Source: Streptomyces fradiae (GTDB taxonomy: Bacteria; Actinomycetota; Actinomycetes; Streptomycetales; Streptomycetaceae). Taken from it: a stretch of DNA of 64,000 nucleotides. Of this stretch, positions 50,823 through 61,051 are shown in pieces. The stretch lies in contig NZ_CP065958.1 of NCBI RefSeq assembly GCF_041270065.1, forward strand, positions 1,426,001 to 1,490,000. Reading direction: 5' to 3'. The notes beneath the pieces were generated by a model, which was not told the origin of the DNA, searched no databases, and saw only the letters and a program-made list of their open reading frames with translations. Position 1 is the first letter of the stretch. Every line of letters begins with the position of its first letter. The translations under genes and the position numbers were made by a program.

Positions 50823-52184
50823 CTACATTCCGGCGATCAGCTTTTCCACCCGGTCGTCGACCGAACGGAACGGGTCCTTGCACAACACGGTGCGCTGCGC
50901 CTGGTCGTTGAGCTTGAGGTGGACCCAGTCGACGGTGAAGTCCCGGCGCTGCTCCTGGGCGCGGCGGATGAAGTCGCCACGGAGCCGGGCGCGGGTGGTC
51001 TGCGGGGGCACCGACTTGCCCTCGAAGATCTTCACGTCGTTGCACACCCGGGCCGCCTGGCCGTTCTTCTGGAGCAGGTAGTACAGGCCGCGGCGGCGGT
51101 GGATGTCGTGGTACGCGAGGTCTATCTGCGCGACCCGCGGGTGCGACATGGTCATGTTGTGCTTGGCCCGGTAGCGCTCGATGAGCTTGTACTTCATGAC
51201 CCAGTCGATCTCGGTCTCGATGCGCTCGAGCTGCTCCTGCTCGATGGCGTCGAGCGTACGGCCCCAGAGCTCCAGGACCTGGGCGACGACGCCGCTGCGG
51301 ATGCCGCGGCGGTCGACGAAGTCGGCGGCCTTCTCGTAGTACTCCCGCTGGACCTCCAGGGCGGAGGCCTCGCGGCCGCTGGCGAGCCGCACCTTGCGCT
51401 GTCCGGTGATGTCGTGGCTGACCTCGCGGATGGCCCGGATCGGGTTCTCCAGGGTGAGGTCGCGCATCACGGTGCCCGCCTCGATCATGCGCAGCACGAG
51501 GTCGGTGGCGCCGACCTTGAGCAGCATGGTCGTCTCGGACATGTTCGAGTCGCCGACGATGACGTGGAGCCGGCGGTAGCGCTCGGCGTCCGCGTGCGGC
51601 TCGTCGCGGGTGTTGATGATGGGACGCGAGCGGGTGGTGGCGGAGCTGACGCCCTCCCAGATGTGCTCGGCGCGCTGGGAGACGCAGTAGACAGCGCCGC
51701 GCGGGGTCTGCAGCACCTTTCCCGCACCGCAGATGAGCTGGCGCGTGACGAGGAACGGAATGAGGATGTCCGCGAGCCGGGAGAACTCCCCGTGGCGGGC
51801 CACCAGATAGTTCTCGTGGCAGCCGTAGGAGTTTCCGGCGGAGTCGGTGTTGTTCTTGAACAGATAGACGTCGCCCGCGATTCCCTCCTCGTGCAGGCGG
51901 CGTTCCGCGTCGACGAGGAGACCTTCGAGAATGCGCTCTCCGGCCTTGTCGTGGGTGACCAGTTCGACCACGTTGTCGCATTCGGGAGTTGCGTATTCCG
52001 GATGCGAACCCACGTCAAGGTACAGGCGGGCGCCGTTCCGCAGGAAGACATTGCTGCTGCGGCCCCATGACACGACACGGCGGAAGAGGTAGCGCGCCAC
52101 TTCGTCAGGAGACAGTCGGCGCTGTCCCCTGAACGTGCACGTGACGCCGTACTCGTTCTCCAGCCCGAAAATGCGGCGGTCCAT
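50823..52184 (-). CDS. pafA: Pup--protein ligase PafA
   Basis: A 453-residue carboxylate-amine ligase of the glutamine-synthetase-like fold. It joins the C-terminal Glu of Pup to a lysine of the target using [21 protein letters not shown] at the start, with the ligase Glu/Asn pocket, [48 protein letters not shown] and DSNMSET are conserved. Ending [22 protein letters not shown] is typical of PafA rather than Dop. The MFS gene ends nine bases upstream, so pafA may also be transcribed from it. A strong terminator follows. Confidence 0.97.
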   Translation of the reverse strand: MDRRIFGLENEYGVTCTFRGQRRLSPDEVARYLFRRVVSWGRSSNVFLRNGARLYLDVGSHPEYATPECDNVVELVTHDKAGERILEGLLVDAERRLHEEGIAGDVYLFKNNTDSAGNSYGCHENYLVARHGEFSRLADILIPFLVTRQLICGAGKVLQTPRGAVYCVSQRAEHIWEGVSSATTRSRPIINTRDEPHADAERYRRLHVIVGDSNMSETTMLLKVGATDLVLRMIEAGTVMRDLTLENPIRAIREVSHDITGQRKVRLASGREASALEVQREYYEKAADFVDRRGIRSGVVAQVLELWGRTLDAIEQEQLERIETEIDWVMKYKLIERYRAKHNMTMSHPRVAQIDLAYHDIHRRRGLYYLLQKNGQAARVCNDVKIFEGKSVPPQTTRARLRGDFIRRAQEQRRDFTVDWVHLKLNDQAQRTVLCKDPFRSVDDRVEKLIAGM

Positions 52185-52193
52185 GTCTGAACA

Positions 52194-53531
52194 TTACGCC
52201 TGAAGCCCTGAGCTGAAACCGGGTTCGGCCGCCCCGTTTCGATCATTTTCCGATGAGTGCGGGTTGTTTTCGGCCCCGGCGCCGCCGGGGCCGGGGCCCT
52301 GGGCGGCCCCGCTGACGGCGTGTCGCGGGCGCGGCGCGGACTCCTCGCCCAGCACCCGGCCGGTGGCCAGGAGGACCAGGAAGGCGACGAAGCCGCCGAT
52401 GCCGGCCACCGCGAAACCGGCCGGGGTCCCGAAGAGTTCGACGGCGGGTCCGGAGACGGCGGAGCCGAGGGCGGCGCCGACGCCGAAGGTGGTGACGAGC
52501 CAGGAGAAGGCCTCGGTGACGGTGCCGGCCGGGGCGTGCCGGTCGACCACGATGAAGGCACAGGCGATGGCTGGCGCCAGGAAGACGCCGGCGAGCGCGG
52601 CGAGCGCGGTCATGGCGACCGGGCCGGGCACGAGGAGCAGCGGCAGGTAGCCCAGGGCGAGCAGCAGCACCAGGACCCGCAGCCGCCGCTCGGGCGCACC
52701 GGCCCACTGGCGGGCGCCGTAGGCGATGCCGCCGACCAGGGCGCCGAGACCGAGGGCGGCCATCAGCCAGCCGTACACGGCCTCGTCACCGCGGTCGTCG
52801 GCGTAGGCGACGGCGGCCACGGTGATGGAGCCGAGGGCGAGGCCGACGAAGAAGAACGAGCCGAGCAGCGCGAGGAGTCCCGGCGAGCGCAGGGCGCCCA
52901 GCCAGTGCGCCTCGCGGGGCGCCGAGCGCCAGGCCCGGGAGGGCTTGGAGACCACCACGGACAGGGCGCCGAGGACCCCGAGCAGGTTGATCACGAGCAG
53001 CGCGGCAGCGGGCGACCACAGCGCGACGAGCAGCGTGAGCAGCAGCGGCCCGACGGTGAACATCACCTCCTGGGCGACGGCGTCCAGGGCGTACGCGCGG
53101 TGCACCCGGTCCTCACGGCCGAGCACGCTCGGCCACAGGGCGCGCAGCCCGCCTTCGAGGGGCGGGGTGAAGAGTCCGGCGACCAGGACGGCGGCGTACG
53201 CGAGGAGGAGGTTGCCGATGCCGGTGACGGCGAGGGCGGCCATGCCCAGGGCGGAGATCACGGCGGCGGGCAGCTGCACGCGCGGCTGCCCCTTGAGGTC
53301 GACGGCGCGGCCGAGGAGCGGCTGGCCGACGGCGGTGGCGAGGCCGTAGGCGGCGATGAGGCCGCCCGCCAGGCTGTAGCTGCCGCCCTCGGCGCGGGTG
53401 AAGACGGTGATGGCGACCGGGCCGGTGCCGTTGGGGAGGCGGCCGACGAGGGTGCCGACGAGCAGCCGCGCGGCGTGGGGCGCGCGCAGGATGTCGAGAT
53501 AGCCGCCGTTCGCCGGGGCAGCGCCGGCCAT
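52194..53531 (-). CDS. MFS transporter (drug-efflux type)
   Basis: A 445-residue transporter with about twelve membrane segments. Features: GYLDILRAPHAARLLVGTLVGRLPNGTGPVAITVFTRAEGGSYSLAGGLIAAYGLATAVGQPLLGRAVDLKGQPRV spans the first helices and the conserved motif A-like loop; the C-terminal tail is Gly-rich. The substrate is unknown. It is divergent from a LacI regulator (125 bp gap) with an inverted repeat in between, and ends just before pafA. Confidence 0.86.
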   Translation of the reverse strand: MAGAAPANGGYLDILRAPHAARLLVGTLVGRLPNGTGPVAITVFTRAEGGSYSLAGGLIAAYGLATAVGQPLLGRAVDLKGQPRVQLPAAVISALGMAALAVTGIGNLLLAYAAVLVAGLFTPPLEGGLRALWPSVLGREDRVHRAYALDAVAQEVMFTVGPLLLTLLVALWSPAAALLVINLLGVLGALSVVVSKPSRAWRSAPREAHWLGALRSPGLLALLGSFFFVGLALGSITVAAVAYADDRGDEAVYGWLMAALGLGALVGGIAYGARQWAGAPERRLRVLVLLLALGYLPLLLVPGPVAMTALAALAGVFLAPAIACAFIVVDRHAPAGTVTEAFSWLVTTFGVGAALGSAVSGPAVELFGTPAGFAVAGIGGFVAFLVLLATGRVLGEESAPRPRHAVSGAAQGPGPGGAGAENNPHSSENDRNGAAEPGFSSGLQA

Positions 53532-53568
53532 GTTGGTCTCCCCTCCCGGAGCATCCGCCCGAGGTTTT

Positions 53569-53593
53569 ACGTATAACTCTCGCCGTCATACGT
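53569..53593. promoter_or_regulatory. Inverted repeat between the MFS and LacI genes
   Basis: ACGTAT (53569-53574) and ATACGT (53588-53593) are inverted with a 13-bp spacer in the divergent gap. LacI operators are usually tighter palindromes, so this is a candidate only. Confidence 0.45.
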
Positions 53594-53655
53594 ACCATGT
53601 CGGGAGCACGCCGGTCCACCCCGCGTGCCGGACCGTCCCCGACCCGGAGGCTCCA

Positions 53656-54675
53656 GTGCACACGCCGGAACAGCCCGCCGCCACTCGGCCCACCAGCCGG
53701 GACGTCGCCCGGGCGGCCGGGGTCTCCCAGGCCACCGTCTCCCTGGTGCTCGGCGACAAATGGCGCGGCCGGGTCTCCGAGCCCACCGCCGCCGCCGTCC
53801 GCGAGGCCGCCGCCGCACTCGGCTACCGCCCCAACCTCGCCGCCCGCAACCTGCGCCTCGGCCGCACCCGGACCGCGCTCCTCGTCGTCCCCGCGCTCAC
53901 CAACGAGTTCTTCGCCCGCGTCTACACCGGCGCCGCCACCGTGGCCGCCCGGCACGGCTTCGGCGTGGTGCTCTACCCCTCCCCCGACGGCGTCGGCCCG
54001 GCCCGCGACCCCTTCGCCTCCGCCCGCGCCGCCCTCGACGGGGTCATCGCCTCCTCCATGGCCACCGACGCCCTCAAGGCCTTCGGCTCCACCGACCTGC
54101 CCCTCGTCATGCTGGACAGCGACCCCGCCGGCGGCGGCGCCGCGGCCCACGTCAACCTCGACATCGCCGACGGCATGCGCCAGGCCGCCCGCCACCTCCT
54201 CGCCCTCGGCCACCGGCGCTTCCTGCACCTGGCCTCGGCCGTGCCCTCCTGGACCTTCGACGTCCGCGCCGCCGCCCTCGCCGACGCGCTTACCGGCGCC
54301 TCGGTGACGCCGGTACGGGCGCCCCTGGACGTCCAGGGAGCCCGCAGAGCCGTCGAGCGCGCCCTCTCCGGCCCCGGGCCCCGCCCCACCGCGATCGTCT
54401 GCGACGACGACATCCTGGCCGCCGGAGCCTGCAAGGCCGCCCGGCGGCTCGGCCTGCGGGTGCCCGAGGACCTCTCCGTGACCGGCTTCGACGACCTCGC
54501 CCTCGCCACCGCCGTCGAACCCGAGCTGACCACGGTCTCGCTGCCCGCCGAGCGCATCGGCGAACGCGGCATGGCCGCCCTGCTCGCCGTCCTGGACGGC
54601 CGCGAGCCGGAGCGCGGCGACCTCCCGGTCACTCTCACCGTGCGCGGCTCCACCGGGCCCGCACCGGCCGCCTGA
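53656..54675 (+). CDS. LacI-family transcriptional regulator
   Basis: A 339-residue LacI/GalR protein. The helix-turn-helix (about residues 12-40) reads TSRDVARAAGVSQATVSLVLGDKWRGRVSEPTAAAV; the sugar-binding-like core follows (LVVPALTNEFFARVYTGAATVAARHGFGVVLYPSPD, TGFDDLALATAVEPELTTVSLP). The effector is unknown. The GTG at 53656 follows GGAGG. It is divergent from the MFS gene, its likely target. Confidence 0.9.
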   Translation: MHTPEQPAATRPTSRDVARAAGVSQATVSLVLGDKWRGRVSEPTAAAVREAAAALGYRPNLAARNLRLGRTRTALLVVPALTNEFFARVYTGAATVAARHGFGVVLYPSPDGVGPARDPFASARAALDGVIASSMATDALKAFGSTDLPLVMLDSDPAGGGAAAHVNLDIADGMRQAARHLLALGHRRFLHLASAVPSWTFDVRAAALADALTGASVTPVRAPLDVQGARRAVERALSGPGPRPTAIVCDDDILAAGACKAARRLGLRVPEDLSVTGFDDLALATAVEPELTTVSLPAERIGERGMAALLAVLDGREPERGDLPVTLTVRGSTGPAPAA

Positions 54676-54697
54676 GCCCGCCGCCCAGCTCGTACGA

Positions 54698-54743
54698 CGA
54701 GGGCCCCGGAGCCGTACGCGTACGTACGGTCCCGGGGCCCTCG
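54698..54743. terminator. Convergent terminator between the LacI and prcA genes
   Basis: CGAGGGCCCCGG plus GCCGTACG (54698-54718) pairs with the right arm 54723-54743 over 21 bp with two mismatches. It lies between the ends of the LacI and prcA genes and can serve both. Confidence 0.8.
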
Positions 54744-54759
54744 CCCGTGCCAGCGCGGC

Positions 54760-55521
54760 CTACTCCTCCGTGGCCTCCTCGGCCTCGTCGGACGGGTCGT
54801 CCGTCTTGGCCACGGCCGCGTCGTCCGCCTCCAGAAGGCGCTTCAGCTGCCGGCCGACGATCCGCTTGAACTTGCGCTGCTGCGGGCGGGTGCGGTCCAG
54901 GACCGCCACCTCCAGGCGCTCCGCGGGGATCTCCCGCTCACCGCCGTTGGTGTCCCGGGACAGCGCCTGCACGGCCAGCTTCAGGGCCTCCGCGAGCGAC
55001 ATCCCGTCCCGGTGCCGCTGGTCCAGGAAGGAGCTGATCTGCTCCGCGTTGCCGCCGACCGCCACCGAGCCGTGCTCGTCGACGATCGAGCCGTCGTGCG
55101 GCAGCCGGTAGATCTGGTCGCCCTCCGGCTCCCCGCCGACCTCGGCGACGACCAGCTCCACCTCGTAGGGCTTCTCCCCCGCACTGGAGAAGATGGTGCC
55201 GAGCGTCTGCGCGTAGACGTTGGCCAGACCGCGGGCGGTGACGTCGTCCCGGTCGTAGGTGTAGCCGCGCAGATCGGCGTAGCGCACGCCGCCGATCCGC
55301 AGGTTCTCGTACTCGTTGTACTTGCCGGCGGCGGCGAAGCCGATCCGGTCGTAGATCTCGCTGAACTTGTGCAGCGCGCGGGACGGGTTCTCGCCGACGA
55401 AGACGATGCCGTCGGCGTACTGGAGGACGACGAGGCTGCGGCCGCGGGCGATGCCCTTGCGGGCGTACTCGGCCCGGTCGGCCATGGCCTGCTGAGGTGA
55501 GACATAGAACGGCGTGGACAC
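54760..55521 (-). CDS. prcA: 20S proteasome alpha subunit
   Basis: A 253-residue alpha-type subunit forming the outer gated rings of the 20S proteasome. The N-terminal [32 protein letters not shown] and the later [28 protein letters not shown] are conserved. A C-terminal extension (to about 30 residues, acidic) is present, as in other actinobacteria. GTG start at 55521, 56 bp downstream of prcB. Confidence 0.97.
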   Translation of the reverse strand: MSTPFYVSPQQAMADRAEYARKGIARGRSLVVLQYADGIVFVGENPSRALHKFSEIYDRIGFAAAGKYNEYENLRIGGVRYADLRGYTYDRDDVTARGLANVYAQTLGTIFSSAGEKPYEVELVVAEVGGEPEGDQIYRLPHDGSIVDEHGSVAVGGNAEQISSFLDQRHRDGMSLAEALKLAVQALSRDTNGGEREIPAERLEVAVLDRTRPQQRKFKRIVGRQLKRLLEADDAAVAKTDDPSDEAEEATEE

Positions 55522-55577
55522 CGGCTACCGTCCCTTTCTTCCGGTCTGAAGGGCTTCTACGGAGTCGACGACGGCGG

Positions 55578-56417
55578 TCAGAGCAGGGCGGCGCGCGGCC
55601 CGTCGGGCTGCTCCAGACGCCGCTCGGTGATCGACCGGGCCAGCTCGGAGGACTCCGCCTCCGTGAGCCTGCGGAAGCCCTCGTCGGTGATGACGGTGAC
55701 GATCGGGAAGATCCTGCGGGCCAGGTCCGGGCCGCCGGTCGCCGAGTCGTCGTCCGCCGCGTCGTACAGCGCCTGGACGACGAGGGTGGTGGCCTGCTGC
55801 TCGGTCAGGTCGTCCCGGTAGAGCTTCTTCATCGACCCGCGCGCGAAGATCGAGCCCGAGCCGGTGGCGGCGTAGCCGTGCTCCTCGGAGCGGCCACCGG
55901 TGACGTCGTAGGAGAAGATCCGGCCCTTCTCCTTGCCCTCGTCCCAGCCGGCGAAGAGCGGGACGACGGCGAGGCCCTGCATGGCCATGCCGAGGTTGCT
56001 GCGGATCATCGTGGACAGGCGGTTCGCCTTGCCCTCCAGGGAGAGCGTCGCGCCCTCCACCTTCTCGAAGTGCTCCAGCTCCAGCTGGAACAGCTTCACC
56101 ATCTCCACGGCCAGGCCGGCGGTGCCGGCGATGCCGACCGCGGAGTACTCGTCGGCCGGGAACACCTTCTCGATGTCCCGCTGCGCGATCATGTTCCCCA
56201 TGGTCGCCCGCCGGTCACCCGCGAGCACCACGCCCCCGGGGAACGTGGCGGCGACGATGGTCGTACCGTGCGGCGCCTCGACGATCCCCTCCGGCAGCTT
56301 CCGGTTGCCCGGGAGCATCTCCGGCGAGTGGTCGGCCAGGAAGTCCATGAAGGAGGACGAGCCCGGCGTCAGGAAGGCCGCCGGCAGACGCCCTGTGCTA
56401 CGAGTGTTGGGTTCCAC
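55578..56417 (-). CDS. prcB: 20S proteasome beta subunit
   Basis: A 279-residue catalytic subunit. The 51-residue propeptide is removed at HG|T, leaving Thr52 ([24 protein letters not shown]) as nucleophile; Asp and Lys of the active site are in [12 protein letters not shown] and downstream. The tail ends [17 protein letters not shown] start at 56417 lies inside the end of the endonuclease VII gene (overlap 49 bp), so the two are coupled. Confidence 0.97.
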   Translation of the reverse strand: MEPNTRSTGRLPAAFLTPGSSSFMDFLADHSPEMLPGNRKLPEGIVEAPHGTTIVAATFPGGVVLAGDRRATMGNMIAQRDIEKVFPADEYSAVGIAGTAGLAVEMVKLFQLELEHFEKVEGATLSLEGKANRLSTMIRSNLGMAMQGLAVVPLFAGWDEGKEKGRIFSYDVTGGRSEEHGYAATGSGSIFARGSMKKLYRDDLTEQQATTLVVQALYDAADDDSATGGPDLARRIFPIVTVITDEGFRRLTEAESSELARSITERRLEQPDGPRAALL

Positions 56418-56968
56418 AGGTTTCCTTCCACATATGCGGCTGCACGCCTGATGACGTCCGGCCGATCCTTGAGTTGCCCCAGCGCCGCGTTGCAGCTGAA
56501 GCAGAGCACGCCTCGGACCTTACCCGTCCGATGATCGTGATCCACATGCTCCGCCGGGCCCTCCTGACAGATCACGCAGACACCACCCTGGGCGGCGATC
56601 ATCTCGTCGCGCTCGGCTTCGGTGATGCCGTACTTGCGCTTGAAGTAGCTGGCCCGATTGCGCTGCGCCCGGCACTCCCGGCAGTAACTTGCCCAGCCGT
56701 CCGAGCTGGCCCGGTTCGGTTCCCACTCGGAGTGGGGCTTGGCCTCTCCACACTGAGGACACCGCTTGTGGCCGGACGGCACGGGTACCTTGACCCGTAC
56801 CGTCCGCCCCGCCGCCTCCTGGCGTGCCTTGTAGTGCGCGGCCTGACACTCTCGGCAGTACGCCTGGAATCCGTCTCGCATTGCACGATTACGAGCGAAT
56901 GCCTCGGAAGGTTGGACCCGCCGACACCGCGAGCACCGCTTCATGCCTTGCGACACCGGATTGACCAT
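56369..56968 (-). CDS. Endonuclease VII-family HNH nuclease
   Basis: A 199-residue protein with the Endonuclease VII fold. Two zinc-finger pairs at the N-terminus ([16 protein letters not shown] ... [29 protein letters not shown] ... YCRECRAQR) precede the His-Me nuclease motif [38 protein letters not shown]. The His and Asn are the metal site. Such enzymes resolve branched DNA in phage T4, but this chromosomal form has no proven role. It lies between pup and prcB. ATG 56968 is preferred; a GTG at 56983 sits within a palindrome. Confidence 0.88.
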   Translation of the reverse strand: MVNPVSQGMKRCSRCRRVQPSEAFARNRAMRDGFQAYCRECQAAHYKARQEAAGRTVRVKVPVPSGHKRCPQCGEAKPHSEWEPNRASSDGWASYCRECRAQRNRASYFKRKYGITEAERDEMIAAQGGVCVICQEGPAEHVDHDHRTGKVRGVLCFSCNAALGQLKDRPDVIRRAAAYVEGNLWNPTLVAQGVCRRPS

Positions 56969-56979
56969 GAACCCCCCAC

Positions 56980-57000
56980 TCACCTTCGATTCGAAGGTGA
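56980..57000 (-). promoter_or_regulatory. Palindrome at the start of the endonuclease VII gene
   Basis: TCACCTTCGA and TCGAAGGTGA (10-bp arms, one-base centre) lie just after the pup stop. In the mRNA this hairpin can hide the AAGGTGAG ribosome site and a possible GTG start of the nuclease gene. Confidence 0.6.
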
Positions 57001-57007
57001 AACAGTC

Positions 57008-57220
57008 TTACTGACCACCCTTTTGCACAAACGACCTGACGAAATCCTCAGCGTTCTCCTCCAAGACGTCGTCGATTTCGTCCAGAACGGAATCCACGTC
57101 GTCCGAAAGCTTCTCCTGGCGTTCCTTGAGGTCGGAGCTCGCCTCCGCCGTGGTCTCCTCGACCTCCTCGGTGGAACGCGTCGCCTTCTGCTGTCCGCCG
57201 CCGGTGTCCTTGGTCGCCAT
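57008..57220 (-). CDS. pup: Prokaryotic ubiquitin-like protein Pup
   Basis: A 70-residue disordered protein with the coiled-coil-forming segment DLKERQEKLSDDVDSVLDEIDDVLEENAEDFVRSFVQKGGQ at its end. It stops with Gly-Gly-Gln, so Dop must deamidate it to Glu before PafA can ligate it. Arc binds the coiled region. The gene is first of pup-endonuclease-prcB-prcA on the minus strand; TAA stop at 57008-57010. Confidence 0.98.
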   Translation of the reverse strand: MATKDTGGGQQKATRSTEEVEETTAEASSDLKERQEKLSDDVDSVLDEIDDVLEENAEDFVRSFVQKGGQ

Positions 57221-57318
57221 AAACCTCACCCCGCTCGAATCGGCCCGCTCGTGTGGGTCTGTACAAGATCCGACCCTACAAGCCGGGACTGACATCGGCC
57301 CCGCAGTTTTCACAACGA

Positions 57319-57351
57319 CCGGGCACTGGTCTCATGATTCCCAGTGCCCGG
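57319..57351 (-). terminator. Terminator after dop
   Basis: CCGGGCACTGG (57319-57329) and CCAGTGCCCGG (57341-57351), perfect 11-bp arms and an 11-nt loop, five bases past the dop stop, separating it from pup. Confidence 0.8.
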
Positions 57352-57356
57352 GCATT

Positions 57357-58877
57357 TCAGCCGCGCTGGTTGCCGGAAAGCACGCGGACCAGTTCCTCGG
57401 CCGTGCGGCAGCGGTCCAGGAGTTCCTTGACGTGGTTACGGGTACCCCGGAGGGGTTCCAGGGTGGGGACTCGCTGGAGGGAGTCGCGGCCGGGGAGATC
57501 GAAGATGACCGAGTCCCAGGAGGCCGCGGCCACGTCGTCCGCGTACTGCTCCAGGCAGCGGCCGCGGAAGTAGGCCCTGGTGTCCTCCGGAGGGCTCGTC
57601 TCGGCCCGTACGACCTCGGTCTCGTCCAAGAGACGCTTCATGCGGCCCCGGGCCACCAGGCGGTTGTAGAGGCCCTTCTCGGGGCGTACGTCCGCGTACT
57701 GGAGGTCCACCAGGTGCAGCCGGGCGGCGTCCCAGTCCAGGCCGTCGCGCCGGCGGTAGCCCTCCATGAGCTCCCGCTTGGCGATCCAGTCCAGCTCGCC
57801 GGCCAGGCTCATCGGATCGTTCTCGAGCCGGTTGAGGGTGTCCTCCCAGCGCGTGAGCACGTCCTTGGTCTGCTCGTCGGCGTCGGAGCCGTAGCGCTCG
57901 TCCACGTACTTCCTGGCCAGCTCGAAGTACTCCATCTGGAGTTGGACCGCGGTGAGTGTCCGGCCGCTGCGCAGCGTGACCAGGAACTGCAGGGACGGGT
58001 CGTGGGAGACCTGGTGCAGGGTGCGCACGGGCTGGTCGACGGCGAGGTCGACGGTGATGAAGGAGTCCTCGATCATGGAGAGCACCAGCGCGGTGGTGCC
58101 CAGCTTGAGGTAGGTGGAGATCTCGGAGAGGTTGGCGTCTCCGATGATCACGTGCAGCCGCCGGTACTTCTCGGCGTCCGCGTGGGGCTCGTCCCGGGTG
58201 TTGATGATGGGGCGCTTGAGGGTGGTCTCCAGGCCGACCTCGACCTCGAAGTAGTCGGCACGCTGGCTGATCTGGAAGCCGTCGTCGCGGCCGTCCTGGC
58301 CGATGCCGACCCGGCCGGCGCCGGTGACGACCTGCCGGGACACGAAGAACGGCGTGAGGTGGCGCACGATGTCCGAGAAGGGGGTCTCCCGCTTCATCAG
58401 GTAGTTCTCGTGCGTGCCGTAGGACGCGCCCTTGTTGTCGGTGTTGTTCTTGTAGAGGTGGATCGGCTGGGCGCCGGGGAGCTGGGCGGCGCGCTCGGCG
58501 GCCTCGGCCATGATCCGCTCGCCGGCCTTGTCCCAGAGGACGGCGTCGCGGGGGTTGGTGACCTCGGGGGCGCTGTACTCGGGGTGGGCGTGGTCCACGT
58601 AGAGCCGGGCGCCGTTGGTGAGGATGACGTTGGCGAGGCCGATGTCCTCGTCGGTGAGCTGGCTGGAGTCGGCGGCCTCGCGGGCGAGGTCGAAGCCGCG
58701 GGCGTCCCGCAGCGGATTCTCTTCCTCGAAGTCCCAGCGGGCGCGGCGCGCCCGGTGCATCGCCGCCGCGTAGGCGTTGACGATCTGGGACGAGGTGAGC
58801 ATGGCATTGGCGTTGGGGTGCCCGGGGACGGAGATCCCGTACTCCGTCTCGATGCCCATTACTCGCCGTACGGTCAT
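57357..58877 (-). CDS. dop: Pup deamidase/depupylase Dop
   Basis: A 506-residue enzyme related to PafA. It deamidates Pup Gln to Glu and also removes Pup from proteins. The start [27 protein letters not shown] includes the catalytic Asp region; [27 protein letters not shown] and [31 protein letters not shown] are conserved with PafA. The ending [31 protein letters not shown] is typical of Dop. ATG 58877 follows GGAGGG. The gene stands alone between two terminators. Confidence 0.97.
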   Translation of the reverse strand: MTVRRVMGIETEYGISVPGHPNANAMLTSSQIVNAYAAAMHRARRARWDFEEENPLRDARGFDLAREAADSSQLTDEDIGLANVILTNGARLYVDHAHPEYSAPEVTNPRDAVLWDKAGERIMAEAAERAAQLPGAQPIHLYKNNTDNKGASYGTHENYLMKRETPFSDIVRHLTPFFVSRQVVTGAGRVGIGQDGRDDGFQISQRADYFEVEVGLETTLKRPIINTRDEPHADAEKYRRLHVIIGDANLSEISTYLKLGTTALVLSMIEDSFITVDLAVDQPVRTLHQVSHDPSLQFLVTLRSGRTLTAVQLQMEYFELARKYVDERYGSDADEQTKDVLTRWEDTLNRLENDPMSLAGELDWIAKRELMEGYRRRDGLDWDAARLHLVDLQYADVRPEKGLYNRLVARGRMKRLLDETEVVRAETSPPEDTRAYFRGRCLEQYADDVAAASWDSVIFDLPGRDSLQRVPTLEPLRGTRNHVKELLDRCRTAEELVRVLSGNQRG

Positions 58878-58995
58878 GCGGCCCTCCTTGCCCGGCGCCG
58901 CTCCCCGCACGGTGCGTGATTCGGCGGTACCCACGAGCCTAGAGCGGCCGCGCGTCGTCGGGGAGATCGAATGCGATTCGGTGAGTGGAAAACGA

Positions 58996-59032
58996 CGGCT
59001 GCGGATGCCGGAATTCCGGACATCCGCAGCCG
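58996..59032 (-). terminator. Terminator after arc
   Basis: CGGCTGCGGATG at 58996-59007 pairs with CATCCGCAGCCG (59021-59032) with a short inner GGAATTCC stem; it lies ten bases past the arc stop. Confidence 0.8.
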
Positions 59033-59042
59033 GTGCGCGTCA

Positions 59043-60809
59043 CTACAGGTACTGACCGGTGTTGGCCACCGTGTCGATGGAGCGGCCGGTGTCCGCGCCC
59101 TGCTTTCCGGTGACGAGGGTGCGGATGAAGACGATCCGCTCGCCCTTCTTTCCGGAGATGCGGGCCCAGTCGTCCGGGTTGGTGGTGTTGGGCAGGTCCT
59201 CGTTCTCCTTGAACTCGTCCACGCAGGCCTGGAGGAGGTGGGAGACGCGGATGCCCTTCTGGTCGTGGTCGAGGAATGCCTTGATGGCCATCTTCTTGGC
59301 CCGGTCGACGATGTTCTGGATCATCGCGCCGGAGTTGAAGTCCTTGAAGTAGAGGACTTCCTTGTCGCCGTTGGCGTAGGTGACCTCGAGGAAGCGGTTC
59401 TCCTCGGATTCGGCGTACATCTGCTCGACCACGGACTGGATCATTGCGTGGGCGGCGGCTTCCTTGGATCCGCTGTGCTCGGCGAGGTCGTCGGAGTGCA
59501 GCGGGAGGGTGGCGGTGAGGTACTTCGCGAAGATGTCCTTGGCCGCCTCGGCGTCGGGGCGCTCGATCTTGATCTTCACGTCGAGCCGGCCGGGCCGCAG
59601 GATCGCGGGGTCGATCATGTCCTCGCGGTTGGAGGCGCCGATGACGATGACGTTCTCCAGGCCTTCCACGCCGTCGATCTCGGCGAGCAGCTGCGGGACG
59701 ATGGTGTTCTCCACGTCCGAGCTGACGCCGGATCCGCGGGTGCGGAAGAGCGATTCCATCTCGTCGAAGAAGACGATGACGGGGGTGCCCTCGCTCGCCT
59801 TCTCGCGGGCACGCTGGAAGACGAGGCGGATGTGCCGCTCGGTCTCGCCGACGTACTTGTTGAGGAGTTCGGGGCCCTTGATGTTGAGGAAGTAGGACTT
59901 CCCGGCGGGCTGTCCGGTCACCTCGGCGACCTTCTTGGCAAGGGAGTTGGCGACGGCCTTCGCGATCAGCGTCTTGCCGCAGCCGGGCGGTCCGTAGAGC
60001 AGGATGCCCTTCGGGGGCCGCAGTTCGTGCTCCTTGAAGAGGTCCGGGTAGAGGTAGGGGAGCTCGACGGCGTCGCGGATCAGCTCGATCTGGTTGCCCA
60101 GACCGCCGATCTTGTCGTAGTCGACGTCCGGGACCTCTTCGAGGACGAGTTCCTCGACCTCGCTCTTCGGGACGACCTCGTAGACGTATCCCGACCGGGG
60201 CTCCAGGAGCAGGGCGTCGCCGGGGCGGATGGTGATGTCGAGCAGCGGCTCGGCGAGCCGCACCACCCGTTCCTCGTCGGTGTGTCCGATGACCAGGGCG
60301 CGCTCGCCGTCCTCGAGGATCTCCTTGAGGGTGACGATGTCCCCGGCGCGCTCGAATTCCATGGCCTGGACCACGTTGAGCGCCTCGTTGAGCATGACTT
60401 CCTGGCCCCGCCTGAGCTCGTCGAGCTCGACTCCGGGGCTCACGTTCACCCGGAGCTTGCGGCCCCCGGTGAAGATGTCGCAGGTGTCGTCCTCGTTGGC
60501 CTGCAGGAAGACACCGAAGCCGGCCGGCGGCTGGGCGAGCCGGTCGACCTCCTCCTTGAGGGCCACGATCTGGTCGCGGGCCTCACGGAGGGTGTTGGCG
60601 AGCCGCTCGTTCTGAGCGGACACGCCGGCCAGGTTCGTCTGCAGCTCGACGATCCGCTCCTCGAGAATCCTCGTGTGACGCGGAGAGTCGGCGAGCTTGC
60701 GGCGCAGGACGGCGATTTCCTGCTCGAGATAGGCAACCTGACCGGCGGGGTCGTCAGACCCCCGCCCGGGCCGGATGCCGCGGTTGATGTCGTCGTCGTG
60801 GGCTGCCAC
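59043..60809 (-). CDS. arc: Proteasome-associated AAA ATPase Arc (Mpa)
   Basis: A 588-residue hexameric unfoldase that captures pupylated proteins and feeds them to the 20S core. N-terminal coiled coil (about 20-80, [34 protein letters not shown]), two OB domains (85-240), then the AAA domain: Walker A GPPGCGKT, Walker [13 protein letters not shown], sensor [16 protein letters not shown], and the Arg finger region. The C-terminus ends GQYL, the motif that docks into the proteasome alpha ring. GTG start at 60809. The gene is divergent from the ferredoxin gene. Confidence 0.97.
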   Translation of the reverse strand: MAAHDDDINRGIRPGRGSDDPAGQVAYLEQEIAVLRRKLADSPRHTRILEERIVELQTNLAGVSAQNERLANTLREARDQIVALKEEVDRLAQPPAGFGVFLQANEDDTCDIFTGGRKLRVNVSPGVELDELRRGQEVMLNEALNVVQAMEFERAGDIVTLKEILEDGERALVIGHTDEERVVRLAEPLLDITIRPGDALLLEPRSGYVYEVVPKSEVEELVLEEVPDVDYDKIGGLGNQIELIRDAVELPYLYPDLFKEHELRPPKGILLYGPPGCGKTLIAKAVANSLAKKVAEVTGQPAGKSYFLNIKGPELLNKYVGETERHIRLVFQRAREKASEGTPVIVFFDEMESLFRTRGSGVSSDVENTIVPQLLAEIDGVEGLENVIVIGASNREDMIDPAILRPGRLDVKIKIERPDAEAAKDIFAKYLTATLPLHSDDLAEHSGSKEAAAHAMIQSVVEQMYAESEENRFLEVTYANGDKEVLYFKDFNSGAMIQNIVDRAKKMAIKAFLDHDQKGIRVSHLLQACVDEFKENEDLPNTTNPDDWARISGKKGERIVFIRTLVTGKQGADTGRSIDTVANTGQYL

Positions 60810-61051
60810 GGTCCTCACCTCCTCCAAGGGGAGCTGGACGCTTCCTGACCCTACCTGGGTGGGTGATGATTGAAACCCCTAGATCAAAAAGACTCCGGGG
60901 TGTGTCCGATCTTCACCCTTGCGCTTCCCCTCACGCCAGGGGAATACCCACCGGGGGTCATTGCAAAAGCGCCCGGTTGTATCGTCGTGGGTGGTCAACA
61001 CCCGTCAGGCTTGACCGGACTTAGCGAATCGACGCGGAAACGGCAGGCGAC

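Noticed and set aside
50704..51981. Reading the lipoprotein FKBP as fused to a longer N-terminal part
   Set aside because: The extension is antisense-like and overlaps pafA in another frame. The GTG at 50703 begins a proper lipoprotein signal.
56369..56968. Endonuclease VII as evidence for a prophage
   Set aside because: No other phage genes, integrase or attachment sites are near, and the gene sits within the conserved proteasome operon with normal base composition.
56980..57000. LexA SOS box
   Set aside because: The palindrome contains TTCGA...TCGAA but lacks the GAAC(N4)GTTC core of the actinobacterial LexA consensus, so it is not called an SOS operator.
60810..61051. PafBC-type promoter (TTGTCAGTGGC-N6-TAGGGT) before arc
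   Set aside because: TAGGGT is present upstream of arc on the minus strand, but the expected 11-mer six bases before it does not match.
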